Positions 51,891 to 63,065 of a stretch of 64,000 nucleotides of DNA are shown piece after piece. Below the pieces are notes generated by a model, which had not been told where the DNA came from, searched no databases, and saw nothing but the letters and a program-made list of their open reading frames with translations. This DNA is from Phymatolithon calcareum (Eukaryota > Rhodophyta > Florideophyceae > Hapalidiales). The position numbers were made by a program, and so were the translations under genes. The first letter of the stretch is position 1. Each line of letters begins with the position of its first letter. The DNA lies in the NCBI GenBank assembly GCA_977006965.1, contig OZ345354.1, forward strand, positions 434,001 through 498,000, given 5' to 3'.

Positions 51891-52016
51891 TGTGATCTGA
51901 TTGGGTAATGAGATGGCAGTATCAACGGGAAGCTGCTCTGGTGTTGGTGAATACCGGCGTTGAGGGCTTCTAAAATAAAAATCTACAATTTCCCCCCCCC
52001 CCCAGCAGACACTGTC

Positions 52017-52200
52017 GCGTGCTTGCAGATAATGCCGTTAATGATGGTATATCAGCACCTTGGCAGCCATTGTCGTACTTGTGCTAATAATGCCGTTACC
52101 AACGGCATATTAGCACCCTCTCTCAGACTGCTCCTGTGGGCGTCTGGTTCCCCATATAAGCGAGAGCTAAGGTAGCTCGTAACAGAGCTGGAGATCGCAG
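52017..52200. repeat. 62-bp repeats and TATA-like segment (copy 2)
   Basis: Continuation, to the right of the LINE, of the array at 47918-47988. It is followed by TATAAG at about 52155, as in copy 1. Confidence 0.5.
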
Positions 52201-53639
52201 AAGCACTCACCCTTCTCAACATTCACCAACCTTTCTCTCAACTACAGCTAACCTTCCCCTTCATCAAGCATCTACGTTTTTCAAGTTCAAAAATCATCGT
52301 TTTGCAAGTGAAACGACACCAACCGCAAGGTGCTCTACCCGGAGACTATCCCATTGGAGACAGGGGAGGCACGACACAATCCTACTTAATCGAAAATCTG
52401 AACTCTTGGCTCGCAGTATCAAAATCAAGGACTCGGCAGACATTACCCCACACAGTCTTGCGGCCTGCAGGACTGCTGCGGAAAGGAACAGGAAGGCATT
52501 GTCATGCAGCGATGCTGTCTGTGGCTGATTGCACTCAAGATCGTGCATGTCAGATGGCCAAGTCTTAGATTTGCAACTCAGTTGAACAATCAGGAAACTG
52601 TGGGGCACCATAATTCGTAGCGCTGAAAAAGCTCATCATGGACCACAAATCCCTCATATATACGCAAGTGAGACGCACAGATGTCGGGGCACTGAGAATT
52701 GGTCAAGCAGAAGGGTGAGAGTTCGTTGAAGCCTTGTACATCGTTCGAAAGGAAAATGTGGACTCTATTTGATCTCCATTCTGACCTCTTTCTCGCCGTC
52801 TTCAGTGCGCGTTCAGAACGCGGTGCCTGTGCCTTATGGAAGAGGATGACCTATGTCAATGACTGGTGACCTATGACCTTCCTGCGGTGTGCTTCGCCGT
52901 TGGAAAGATATCTACGCCGCAAATCACGACCGATTTCATTACGCCGCGACGAGGCGGATTGCTTCTGTCCGATTCAATGCACTGCTTAGATTTTGCAAGT
53001 ATTTCCTCATTATAAGGGCAGTGGATATCTCTGCAATGTGAACCGAAGGTGTGCATTTTGTTTGGAAAAACAACTTTTTAAACTTTTTAATGTGAACATT
53101 CGGTCTTGTCCAGAGGGAGATTAGACCGTTCTCTTCACTTCTACAACTGGCTTTCTTTGCATCTGTTCAGTCATGTCTGAAACTGCACAGTGAAAATCAA
53201 GTTGAATACACCGTATGCTTAACGATATTCGGACCAGCTCTGGTCCATGCTCAGAAGCAAGCATGCAGTATAAGAAGTCATCACCTCTTCCATTGCTGTT
53301 GCATGACTGTGCGATTCTCCGTATGTCCTAGCGTTTCCGGTGATTGGGACATTCAAGCCTGATGAAGAAGGGCATTAAATGCCGATGGAAGTCATGCCAA
53401 AATTTACTCAACTGCCCGTTTGCATGCTACAACTACGAGCGAAATACTGGGAATGAATTATGGTGCCCCTGTTCAATTTATTCTAATGGCATGCAACCAT
53501 GTGTGGCCCCGGATTATCTCACTAAGGAAGTTCGCCGTTCATGCCAGCATGCCATGCGTGAATAAATTAAGCAGGGGCAGTATATGGTCACATAATATTC
53601 TGGATATCGCATCAAAAAGTATGACAACTGCTCTGTGAG
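52201..53639. pseudogene. Decayed coding-like DNA, unrecognised (copy 2)
   Basis: Partner of 15331-16745. The frame 52302-52568 is partly conserved with 15413-15700. No domain recognised. Confidence 0.35.
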
Positions 53640-53652
53640 CAACACTTCGCCT

Positions 53653-53933
53653 TTTTTTCCTTTCAAGTTTATTTAAAAGCCCCACAGACTTCCGAAGATA
53701 TGGGCAAGGCTTCCTCTGGTGCTACCTACCTTTGTGTAGCTCACAAAACGTCCACCAGAATGGCAGACGGGAAAACTCAGGACTCAAAGTAGTCCTATCT
53801 CAGTCCTCTACGGGATTGTTGGTGCTTGCGTCTCCATCGCGGCAATATCTTTCCTCGTGTACTGCCATTCATAGTTGTTTCTTCTTTCGGGCACTTCATT
53901 TGAATACATAAGTTCTTTCGCCTTGTTCCTTCT
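53653..53933 (-). mobile_element. 5'-truncated LINE tail, minus strand, copy-2 specific
   Basis: 13-bp duplication CAACACTTCGCCT at 53640-53652 and 53934-53946; copy 1 has a single CAACACTCCGCC at 17782. It starts with a T-run (poly(A) on the minus strand) and TTTATTTAAAAGCCC, the common LINE 3' end. Confidence 0.82.
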
Positions 53934-54090
53934 CAACACTTCGCCTGGTAAGAGTCCAGCAAAACTGCCGGAGTCAATTTTCTGAGAAACAATATGCCTT
54001 CTCATTGCGTCGTGGCATCGGAGCCACTTGTGACTTTGGGTTGAGACCATCGATAGGTGTCTATGTTCGTCCGTTCGCGCTCGTTCTTAC

Positions 54091-55228
54091 CAGGGGTATT
54101 AGCAATATTATTTTTATTTCTTGGTAGAGACAGTGCAATAGGAAATGCAATAACAATACTGGCGATTGCCTGCAATAAATATTGTAATAAAGGATCTCAG
54201 CGCAATATGAAAACTAATATCGAAAATCTACTTCATGTTCACGCCAGGTCGTTGTACTCCGTAGCTTCTTGCAGAAGTTGATTAACACGATCACATCTTC
54301 TATTTGACATGGCAAGAGATACCATATTCTGGTTTCAATACGTCCTGTTCACTATCAAAAACACCAGAGCCTCGAACAGGAGGGGCGTCATCGCCGTCCT
54401 GTTCTCGGTCAAAACGTACTATGCAATTGACCAAAGTCGTTCGACGAAAAAGAAGTATTGTAGTTACGTAGTTATTCCTGTATTGCATCATGATAAACTG
54501 CCATTAAATGATCTTCGTTTCCACTTGACACGCATGGCTTCAAGTGATTGTACCTCGCTGGTGCATCGCTGACCCTTCTCTAAAGTAATCTCACCCCCAG
54601 CTTTGCAATGAGCAGCCTCGGGCATTCGAAGATGCAGTGCACCACATTTCGGCGAATCTCGCCACTGCTTCGCAACATTACATCATTTATGTCTTGTTTT
54701 TTTTCGTCATCAACAGCTTAACGACTTCTTTGGGAATCGATTTTCTTCCTGCGCGTGTAGAAGCCATGACGGATAGTATCGGTATTGACTCTGTCCGGTC
54801 AGAGAGGCCGCGCAAGATGAAACTGCGCTTCACAGAGCAAGCTACCTTAGGAGAGACTGTCGTGTTGAAAGCTTGCAGTTCTATCGTGGCCCTCAACTAA
54901 CGCGGCGCTCAATCCACATGTGCATTGAATGCACATGTGGATTGAGCGCCGCGTTAGTACTGTGGCGATCCTAAACGCTAGAATTGAAGCTCTACGTTTG
55001 TGACAATTAAGGATACGATATTATACGTACCGAGACCGTAGAGACAGTGCGTGCATCCGACGGACACCGGCTGCTCAACACAGTCAGATATTTTGCAAAA
55101 AAGCTGCGTATTGTAAAAAACAGAGTTCCTGCAATACGAATTGCAATAAGGCGGGTTCCTTGCAATTTCGCTCCAATAACAGTATACTGCAATATATTGC
55201 AATTGCAGTACACTGGATAGGACCCCTG
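54091..55228 (-). mobile_element. hAT element with BED-type remnant (partner of 17961)
   Basis: Starts CAGGGG, ends CCCCTG. Flanks GTTCTTAC / GTTGTACA are a diverged 8-bp duplication. The minus strand carries SIPKEVVKLLMTKKNKT, as in the partner. Near the right end, two copies of CAATCCACATGTGCATTGA-type sequence form a palindrome at about 54900-54955. Confidence 0.8.
54903..54955. repeat. Inverted duplication inside hAT
   Basis: CGGCGCTCAATCCACATGTG and CACATGTGGATTGAGCGCCG face each other across about 11 bases (TGCATTGAATG region). The partner element at about 18760-18785 has only one arm. Confidence 0.75.
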
Positions 55229-55738
55229 GTTGTACAATCTGCATCCTAACGCTCTCATCGGGAATGAATGTGTCATGTCCTGGAAAACAAACCCCTCTGA
55301 ATGCTTAACTCGCTTTCGCACCAACGTGTCTCATTTCAGACCTTGTAAAAAGAACGTTTGCTTTCTCTTTATGACGAAGGTGCAGGCAAGTGCGAACGTA
55401 ACAAGTTTTTCGTTCTGTTTCTAATGTGTCTTTCTAACCAGTACATACGATTCTGCAATATATCATTCTGAATCCTCACATGAAAGCCGAGAACAACCAG
55501 AATCTCTTTCGGCATGAAGACCTCCGATCTCATTTCCAGACCTTGGTGGTATTTCTTGCACTTCTAAGGTTGCTGCGAAGCCATTAGATGATACCCTTTC
55601 CGTGTTCGCCGGAAACCAGTGCACCTTCGATGGGATTGACAACTTTATAGCGGAACATTCTAACTCCACAGATGGATGCAGATTCGGAGTTAAAGAGATG
55701 TTGTTAATACTTCTGCATCGAATGTCATTGACATCGAT

Positions 55739-56157
55739 TGTATTGTATTGTAATCTGCAACTCCTCCAAGTGAGGTTAGCAGCGCTTCGAGGGTCTACGT
55801 TTTCTCCATACTATCCTATTATTTGAAATATATAGAGCTGTTTGTACATTTGGATTGGGCACGTTGCTGAAAAGAGATTCCGGGGTTGGTTTGACGCACT
55901 GGAGTAGCATTTGGCGGACCGTGCGCTGCTCGTACATGCGGAGTATGTGTCCAAGCCAATTCCATCGCTGATCTCTGGCGCGCCGACCGACGTCGAGTGA
56001 GGGCTCTCGAGCCTCGTCATCGACTCTTCGACCGGTTTTCTTAGATAACATTCTAGACGCAGTTGCATTCAGTTTTCTTTTGACTTGTTTGGTCATCTTC
56101 CAGGACTCGCATCCGTGGAGAAGAGTGGATACCACGCAGCAGCCGAAGAGGCGGGAG
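55739..56157 (-). mobile_element. RTE-like LINE fragment, 419 bp (partner of 22230)
   Basis: Perfect 11-bp duplication TTGACATCGAT at 55728-55738 and 56158-56168. The minus-strand frame has TLLHGCESWKMTKQVKRKLN, then RWNWLGHILRM, RQMLLQCVKPTPESLF. The tail is (ACAAT)n. Confidence 0.85.
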
Positions 56158-56729
56158 TTGACATCGATACCAACCGTCCCGATCACGGAAGGAAGGATGC
56201 TCCTACTTGGACCTTGAACTAAACCGCCGCGAAGGAAGAATGCCTTTAGATGTATGGTGTCCCCTTTTGAACGCGTGATGTCTTGCTTGTGTTAGTACTT
56301 CTATGGCTATTTATTGATTGCGGCTTTCAAAGGTCATTAAACTTCCGAGAAGTTGCTAGAAACGTGGTAGGAGACCATCACGCTCAGTTGCCGATAGTTC
56401 CGGAAGAATTCGCTGAAGATCTGGGCGTTTTGGGAGAGGACACACAACGCGGGAGCATATTTTCAGTAAGCATTCTGAAACTGTCTATGAAGGTCTTCCT
56501 GGGAATCATTGTTCTTTTCTATGAAATTGCAGTCGTGTATTACATCTTCAAGGAGCAGGCGCGTACCGATACTGAGCCGACTCACAGAATCGTAAGTGGG
56601 CTGGAGGGAGGATATCCGACCTTTCTTTGAGTTAGCGATTCTGGGAGAAGAAGTTCATCAAATCGGGAGGGACCAAGCCGAGGAGAAAGAGCACCGCTAG
56701 GCGCTTCCGTGCGATTAATTTTGCAAGAC

Positions 56730-57504
56730 ATGGCTACGTCTGAGCCGCCCGATCCGGACCGAGAGCCATGGCGTGTTCAGCGCAAGAAATCGATCTCACC
56801 GCGAAAGAGAACGTCGACTGCAAAGAGCGTTACAAAAAATGTCAAATCTATGAAACAAGTAAATCGTGCCAGCAATGGAAAAGACCAAAATAAGAAGGCG
56901 AAAGAGGCACAGAGTCGCGAAATGGTGGCCAATAGCCTGCGTTCTAAGAAGGATAGTAATCACACTCGCGCGGAGACAGGATCTGCTACGGAGAGATCCG
57001 AAACTCCATCCATCGCTGAAAGCCATTCATCCCTTAGCGGAACGGACGGGGAATTGGAGGAGCTACGCGACATTGCTCGATTTGCAGAATCTGCACTAAA
57101 GAGAGCAGGAGAGATCGCCGCTCAAGCTCAGAAAACATATGAAGGAGAGAGTGGCAGAAGGGAAGGAGAAGGTGACGAAGACGAAACGGGAGAAGATATA
57201 AGAAGCAGCTCAGAGAATGAGAACAGCGAGCGTGATGGGAGAGAAGTTCACGGCAGTGATATCAAAGAACGATTTCTGAAGGTGCGAAACAAGGTACGAT
57301 GCAACAAATCTGACGTTCGTGGAGAGCTTATATTACAGTGCACTCCTCCATCCGGAGAAGGAATTGCCACATTATGTAAGGCGTGCAAGTCACACACCCA
57401 AGGCAAAGTGGTGTCACTGGAAATTGAGATCGCGGAGCTATCCACGGGGAAGTCGACGCGACCAAACGAGGGACGAGAAGAAACAGTAGCCTCAGGGATA
57501 CCTA
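56730..57504 (+). pseudogene. LINE ORF1, N-terminal part, split by pogo insertion
   Basis: Frame from MATSEPPDPDREPW: Lys/Ser-rich N-terminus, an acidic middle (EGDEDETGED) and a helical GELEELRDIARFAESALKRA segment. A Cys-containing block GIATLCKACKSHTQGKVVSL is followed by IEIAEL. The frame runs into the TA at 57503-57504 and resumes at 60170 (EFGKKIDTIMATLTDVCERM) until TAA at 60280-60282. Further frames to 60758 end in GNEEQ-stop. It differs from the ORF1 at 47989, so the two LINEs are distinct subfamilies. Confidence 0.65.
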
Positions 57505-57639
57505 CACCGTCCACCACATTTAGTGTATGTGAATAATTAGAGTGTATTCCATAATAGTGTGTAGTGTTCCAAATTAATGTGAGTGACACTATTCTGTGTG
57601 ATACTAGTCTAGAAATGCTTATACACTATTTTCGTGCAT

Positions 57640-58560
57640 TGCGCATGATTGAGATCCTCACCCCATGTGACATGTATGGCTGATGATTGAGAGCCTTGTC
57701 ACAACAGAAATGTATCCAGATTTATGATTTACAGCCGTGTGGCGGAGCTGCAATCAGGCGCCCTTCTCTTCACCTTTGCCGCCGCGTTGCTCGAAGTGAC
57801 GTACAAATCACACACGCAGTGGAATAGCGATAGCCCGACCCGATCGGAAAGATGGAAGCTCTGTAAAACCACGCTTTCGTGCACTAAGGACGAGACCTAC
57901 AGTGCGCGGTGAGAGTTCTGCAATAAAATGACTAACTGACGCCGCTCGCGCGGGCAAGCGTGTGCGCGGCCCTCTGGCGCTCGCCGGCGGCGCGGGAAGC
58001 GGCGCGATGCCCTCATGACGGGGCCCTGTGCAGTTCGATGAGGTACTATAGGGGACGCGCAACCGGGCGGAGCTGCTTCTGACACGTGGCCCGCGCGGAT
58101 GCTGCGAGCGATCGCGTACTGCATCGATTGCGATTAGTTGTAATCACATCATCCGACGATGAATCCACGTCGGGACAGGAGGCCGACCACCAGCAGGCGC
58201 CCATACAGGCCTGTACCCTTATCGACATAACGCGTGAAGCCATCGATGCTAGCAAAACCCTACCAGATGGATTACTTTAGCATTATGTATGGACTGCATT
58301 ACCGTTACGGCAATACAGTTCAGACATAATCAGGGGATAACGTTGTATAGTAGAGTAAGGCGCCAACGTGTCTAACATAGGCGTGGAATGCCACGTCGAT
58401 CGATTACAAGTGCGCTCTTCACTTCAGCACGTTTACGGCAATATATTACAGTATATATCTGGGTATCTGTACTCCTGAATACTTACTTCGAGGGCAGCGC
58501 AGTAGAACTGCAGCAGCACAAGGCAGGGTGTCATTGACTTTTCCAGGACCAACGGCATCT
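57640..58560. other. Left non-coding part of the pogo element
   Basis: No conserved frame. A strikingly GC-rich stretch (about 57940-58110, CGCGCGG/GGCGCG words) contrasts with the AT-rich ends. It may be a captured host fragment or an internal promoter. Confidence 0.35.
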
Positions 58561-58691
58561 CAAACAATGCTCATGCTCTTCTCAGCGTCGACGGCAGCCC
58601 ACTCTGTCCTGCTGTTCAAGTCTCCGACGGAAGCACCCCCTCAGAAATCATACCCTGCTCCTCTCAAGAATCGAGTGCAGCTCGTAAACGA

Positions 58692-59941
58692 GCAGTGCAA
58701 GTCGTAAGTACGAAGCAAAAGCGGCGCAAGATCGTCCAATGGATGATCAAGGACGAAGAGAACAAAGGAAAAAAGGGACTGATGGCGCGCGCTCTGCGGG
58801 AGTTTCCGGATGATTTTCGTGGCTCCGTAAACGCCAACATCACCAAAGCGAGCCGATGGTGGGCCAGTCGATCTCAAATCTCTTCCAAAGAGCTCGGATG
58901 GCTTTCTATCTCGCGGACTCAAGCCGCAGCCGAGTCGAATGGGTCTACAAATCGGCGTGTGCTGCTGAAAGCGCGCCCTGGGCGCGGACGCAAAAGATCG
59001 TTGTGAGTTGTTTGGAGCAAGTGGCTTACCATTTGGGCGTCGTGTCCCGTGAGCTTTCGTCAGGTGCTGTTGATGAGTCTCTCGTGGAGAATGCCGACGA
59101 GACTCACTTCGTGGTGAACATGGACAACGGTCGCACTCTTGGTTTTCGAGGTGATGATAATGTGAAGCACAGTGATGTCGTCTCGGGTGGCCAAGGCATG
59201 ACTATGGTGGTGCGATTAACTGGAGGGCCACGTTCTACGATTGAGTGCCCTTTTATGATCTTTCAGAATGATCGATCGTCATACCTCATTCGTGGGGTAC
59301 CTGATGACGTCCCCGGCGTCTGCTATCGTTCGAGCAAAAAAGGGTTCATGACCAAGACGGTGTGGGCAGAGTGGCTTTCGGAGCCACGTGCTCAATATTG
59401 CAGCAACCAAGGAGACCGGCAGCGTCATTTATGGTGCGACAATGTTTCATCGCACGGCGAGACGCCGGAGTCGACTGCTGCTGCATTTCGGTCGAAAGTT
59501 ACGGTCCGCAAACTCGTTGCCTGTGCTACTGATCTAATTCAACCGGCAGACTCTTTTGTAATATCTAAGATCAAGGATGCTTGGAGTGCTCGCTGGGACC
59601 GGTACAAGATGGAATCATCTCATAGTGGAAACGGGTTTCAAGACACCGGCCGGAGCGATGGGAACAACTCTGGAGCAATTAAAAACCCGGGGAAGTCGTT
59701 CTTTTTGAAGCTCGCTGTAGATTCCGTTCGTGAAGTTAACGAGCAGCGCGACAAAAACGGACTGACGTACGCGCGAAAAGCAATGATACAGTGCGGGCTA
59801 GCATTAGATACCTCAGGTGTCTGGTCGGTCTCGCAGCTTAAGCCTGATCTACAGCATATTGTCCGCACTTATCGCGAGCACTTTGATGGTCTTCCAGTCC
59901 CTCATATTGGCAGTGAGGAAATAGATTCTGTCTCTGATTAG
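58692..59941 (+). pseudogene. Pogo-type DDE transposase with one apparent frameshift
   Basis: N-terminal helix-turn-helix-like frame to 59006: KQKRRKIVQWMIKDEENKG, MARALREFPDDFRG, KASRWWASR, then KARPGRGRKR. The catalytic domain is in a second frame (58856-59941). Using residue numbers from 58856, NADETHFVVNMDNG holds D81, LWCDNVSSH holds D195 and CATDLIQPADSF holds D226. The triad is therefore D-D(30)D, as in pogo/Tigger-like DDE enzymes. GGPRSTIECPFMIFQN, RGVPDDVPGVCYR and NGLTYARKAMIQCGLALD match, from memory, transposases common in oomycete genomes. The two frames meet near 59000. A single shift would join them, so this is either one mutation or a sequence error. The domain is otherwise undamaged. 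Confidence 0.8.
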
Positions 59942-60754
59942 TAATTGTAGGAGCTGCTGCTAAATTGTTAAGAAACTCGAAAATTGCTTTTTCCAAAATT
60001 CCATACACTATTAGGGAATCTTTTTAATTAGCGTCATACAGACTAAATATTCTGTCCTATAATTAGTATGTATTCCTAATTTGTGTGTATCACACTAAAT
60101 AAAGTAAGCACACCTAAATATAAGCCCTGGAAATTAGTGTCACACACACTAAATGTTTTGGACGGTGTAGCGAGTTCGGGAAGAAAATCGATACAATAAT
60201 GGCCACCCTAACCGATGTCTGCGAGAGAATGACAGTCTTGGAAGCCCAAGTTCGCACAATGATAAGAGATGGGGAGTCGTAACAAGCTAGAAGGGAGATT
60301 GACTACCAGATTGTCCCTCCGCAAGACGCAGGAAACGATGAGAACGAGGTACATAACTCAGGAAAAAGACACGAAAGAGAACAAGATCCGAGAGGAAGAG
60401 GAAACATGCCGATCAAGAGAGCTTCCACGAGAAGCAGACCTCCCCAAATACAGAGAATGACCACAGAGAGCCCGCCTCCGATGGAGACGGAGCGCCGATT
60501 CCAGTCCTACGCTGCAGCAGCAGAGCGTGTCCGGCCATCGCTGGAAAGCCTTCATATCTGCCACAACTGCCAAGCAATGAAGAACAGTGCGATGCGGAAA
60601 ATGATGTACAAGGCAATGTCAGTGAGAACCCAAGGGCGTCTCAAACGCAAGTCACTAGCAGCGGAGACGAAAACACCCAAAAATCCGTCGTAAACGATGA
60701 CAAAGGAATCCACCCACCCGAATCGCACAGGGAATCTGAAGGAAATGAGGAACA

Positions 60755-61838
60755 ATGATCATAGGAAACCGCATTGAATTATGTACTTTCAACGTGGGAG
60801 GTTCGTCGGAAACACCAGCCATGGTTGAAGCCCTGATGGAACGGCATCACATACATGTATTGGGGCTCTATGAGACATTCCAAAAAGAAGACACTGCGAT
60901 AAGGGTTCACTATGACCAAATTTGCGCTACAAGACCACAGGAAGAAGGAGATACACCTCGTGGAGGAGTTGCACTCATAACTAGGCCAGGAACACCCACA
61001 AAAGCGCTCTTCAAGACAGCGACAACAGTGTACCAAGCAGTGGCGGCGAATATATCAAACATAAGCATGGCTGTTGTGTACATTTCGCCTTCAGCCAAAC
61101 AAGAAGACTACGACACGTGTCTTGCTTACTTCCACAAGTACTGCCGTGGAAAATCTGTCATCATGGGTGACCTGAACGCGAGACACAGACTTTGGGACCA
61201 TAAGGGAAACTGGAGGGAGACCAAGATTGTATCGTGAGCAGCGCGGCAGAACTGGAGAATAAGGACTGCGAGCAGCCCCACATTCGTGACAAATCGAGGG
61301 AGAAGCAATATCGACATATTTCTGACAAAGGCAGCGGAAGCTGAAGTTCCGTATGTTCAGAACGGATCATCGGATGGTAACACAGAGCACGCACCGGTTC
61401 GAATGCGATTCTTGAATCACAAAATTGTCACACAGCAGAATGAAAAATTCATATCAAGAGCAGCAAGGAAATGTCCAGAACGAGCGGCACAAGCCAGTGC
61501 GGAAATATCCTCATGAGCACCAGAGATGATCCAAAAACTGCGCGCTTGTATCAATGAAGATGATGTCAATGCTTGGTACAAAATTCTACGCGTCAAGATC
61601 ACAAAACCCTGGACCTCCGACAAGCCCAGGCCGGGACAAAAGACGTTCTGGAACAGAGAGCTCGATCAATTAGCCAAGAAAAGAACAAGGATTTACAAAA
61701 AGGGTACAAAGGATGGGTCTCCAAGCAGACAAAACTGAGCTGAAAAAAGTCAAAGCGCTGATCCAGAAAAAGTTTCGGAAATCGAAGGAGGACCAATTTG
61801 AAAAATGTATAGAAGGAATCGAGAAGATGGGCCCCACT
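60755..61838 (+). pseudogene. LINE ORF2 endonuclease region, broken
   Basis: ATG at 60755 overlaps an upstream TGA as CAATGA, as in the intact LINE. TFNVGG, LGLYETFQKED (one residue differs from LTETW), MGDLNARHRLWD and SNIDIFLTKA are present. Stops occur at 61235-61237 (VS-stop-AARQNWRI) and 61514-61516, both at positions where the intact LINE has Trp. A frameshift near 61700 follows. The region is cut by the hAT at 61839. Confidence 0.8.
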
Positions 61839-63057
61839 CAGGGGTTGCGCCAATTCCATTGTTTGAGATTGCAGTCCAGGGTGAAATTTATCAATTTAAT
61901 TGCTCCGTTTTATTTGCAGCAATTCGCATTGCAATTGGAAGGCTTCCTACAATATAGACATCAATACTAAGATAGCTGTTCATCGCCTTTTCACGTTCCT
62001 TGAGCTTCATACCATTGACGATTGAACTGTGAACGACGACCCGGATTTCAACTTCTCGGCAAGAACGGCTCGGTATATCTCTAGCAAATGTTCTTCGCTT
62101 CCACCTCCAATGCAATGCTTGAGATGATTGTACGGGTTGGAGAACCCAGTACCCTTTTCGAAGAAAAACTCACTTTCTCCGGTACACTGATCACTCTTTG
62201 AGCAGAGATAGACGCAAAATGGCACATTCCGTCGAGTTAGGCCTACTTGACGCGAGTGTATATCACGGGTTTGTTCTCAAATGAGCTTCATAAGCAGCTG
62301 CACAACTTGTTTCGGCTTTGGTGTCGGTGAAGGTAGTGTCATCGTTAGTAGAGCGGAATGTGCTGGAGCGTTGAACGAGGTCTGGTAGATGGGTTGGACT
62401 CGACTGTGAAGGGCAATGCGTGAGAATTTCGGAGAAGGCTGATAGGTTTCAAATCAAGAGATCTAATGCTATCCCTTTTATACTTGAGATTGAACTATCG
62501 TGACTGCTGGACTCTAATCGTAGCTAAAGATATTCAAGCCGTTGTTCTGTATCTGGCTGGTAAGTTGATCGATACAGCTAAGTAGATGATAGCAATGAAT
62601 AGGCCCATTGTTGAAACCGTTTGGAGTCCAACGGCTCAATCTCGTCTTTATGTAACATAGCAAGAAGAAGCCATGGCCCAAGTTTCATAGATGTTTTGAT
62701 GGCATACAGAACGTACTCTGGGTATTACTAGAACAAAGACCACGTACTGGACATAAGGTAAGTACGTTGATTCTTGCATCCGATTAATGTGCTGTGTCTA
62801 ATGTTCATCTACTTACTCTGGGTATTATTGAACAAAGACCACGTACTGAACGTGAGGTGAGTACGTTGATTCCCTCAACATTCTGCTTTACTCCCCCCCC
62901 CCCCCCATAACATTCCCCTGGTCCAATGTTCATCTACTTCGATCCTCAGTATTAGGTGCGACCAATTCGAATTGCAATTCAGTTCGAAGAACCAATTTGG
63001 GTGGAATTGGGAAAAATTGCAATTAAATTGATAGCAATGGAATTGGCGCAACCCCTG
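61839..63057 (-). mobile_element. Non-autonomous hAT with BED-finger remnant, nested in LINE
   Basis: Perfect inverted ends of at least 23 bases beginning CAGGGGTTGCGCCAATTCC. Perfect 8-bp duplication GCCCCACT at 61831-61838 and 63058-63065. Minus strand 62225-62007 encodes C-x-FFFEKGTGFSNPYNHLKHCIGGGSE, the BED-like hAT N-terminus with the Cys that the larger hATs have lost. A direct repeat (CTCTGGGTATTA / GTGAGTACGTTGATTC type) and a 12-C run lie at about 62700-62906. Confidence 0.9.
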
Positions 63058-63065
63058 GCCCCACT

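Larger units (their letters stand above)
47989..52003 (+). mobile_element. Two-ORF LINE (APE-type non-LTR retrotransposon), complete coding capacity
   Basis: Bounded by a perfect 13-bp duplication AGCAGACACTGTC at 47976-47988 and 52004-52016. The empty site is visible in copy 1 at about 15123-15135. ORF1 starts at the first base of the element, so a 5' UTR is missing or very short. ORF1 and ORF2 are both open. The 3' end is TTCTAAAATAAAAATCTACAATTT followed by a run of 12-13 C, not A. This is the only uninterrupted LINE in the window. Confidence 0.92.
39461..56592. repeat. Segmental duplication, copy 2
   Basis: Direct-orientation partner of 4808-25482. Insertions only in this copy are the LINE tail at 40323, the two-ORF LINE at 47989 and the minus-strand LINE tail at 53653. 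It also has an inverted duplication at about 47172-47241 where copy 1 has one arm. It retains an intact receptor-like gene (41614-43427) where copy 1 has a frameshift. On the right it is cut by a LINE that begins at about 56593. Confidence 0.9.
54041..56592 (+). pseudogene. Dead receptor-like gene (copy 2)
   Basis: Exon 1 start (ATAGGTG in place of ATGGGTG) at about 54053-54090, remainder of exon 1 at 55237-55388, intron 1, exon 2 pieces at 55460-55738 and 56169-56592. It is interrupted by the hAT at 54091 and the RTE fragment at 55739. It retains FREVARNVVGDHH, PIVPEEFAEDLGVLGEDT and VLFYEIAVVYYIFKEQAR. It is cut by the LINE that starts at 56593; no exon 3 or 4. Confidence 0.83.
57505..60167 (+). 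mobile_element. Pogo/Tc1-type DNA transposon with TA target duplication
   Basis: Inverted ends CACCGTCCA, then (CC/AA)-ACATTTAGTGT, extend about 27 bases with few mismatches. TA dinucleotides flank at 57503-57504 and 60168-60169. Subterminal regions repeat TTAGTGT / ACACTA words. It carries one transposase (58690-59941) and about 1 kb of non-coding DNA on the left, including a GC-rich block at about 57940-58060. It is inserted in LINE ORF1. Confidence 0.9.

Noticed and set aside
58990-59010. Programmed frameshift in the pogo transposase
   Set aside because: No recognisable slippery heptamer plus downstream structure; one mutation or sequence error is the simpler explanation.
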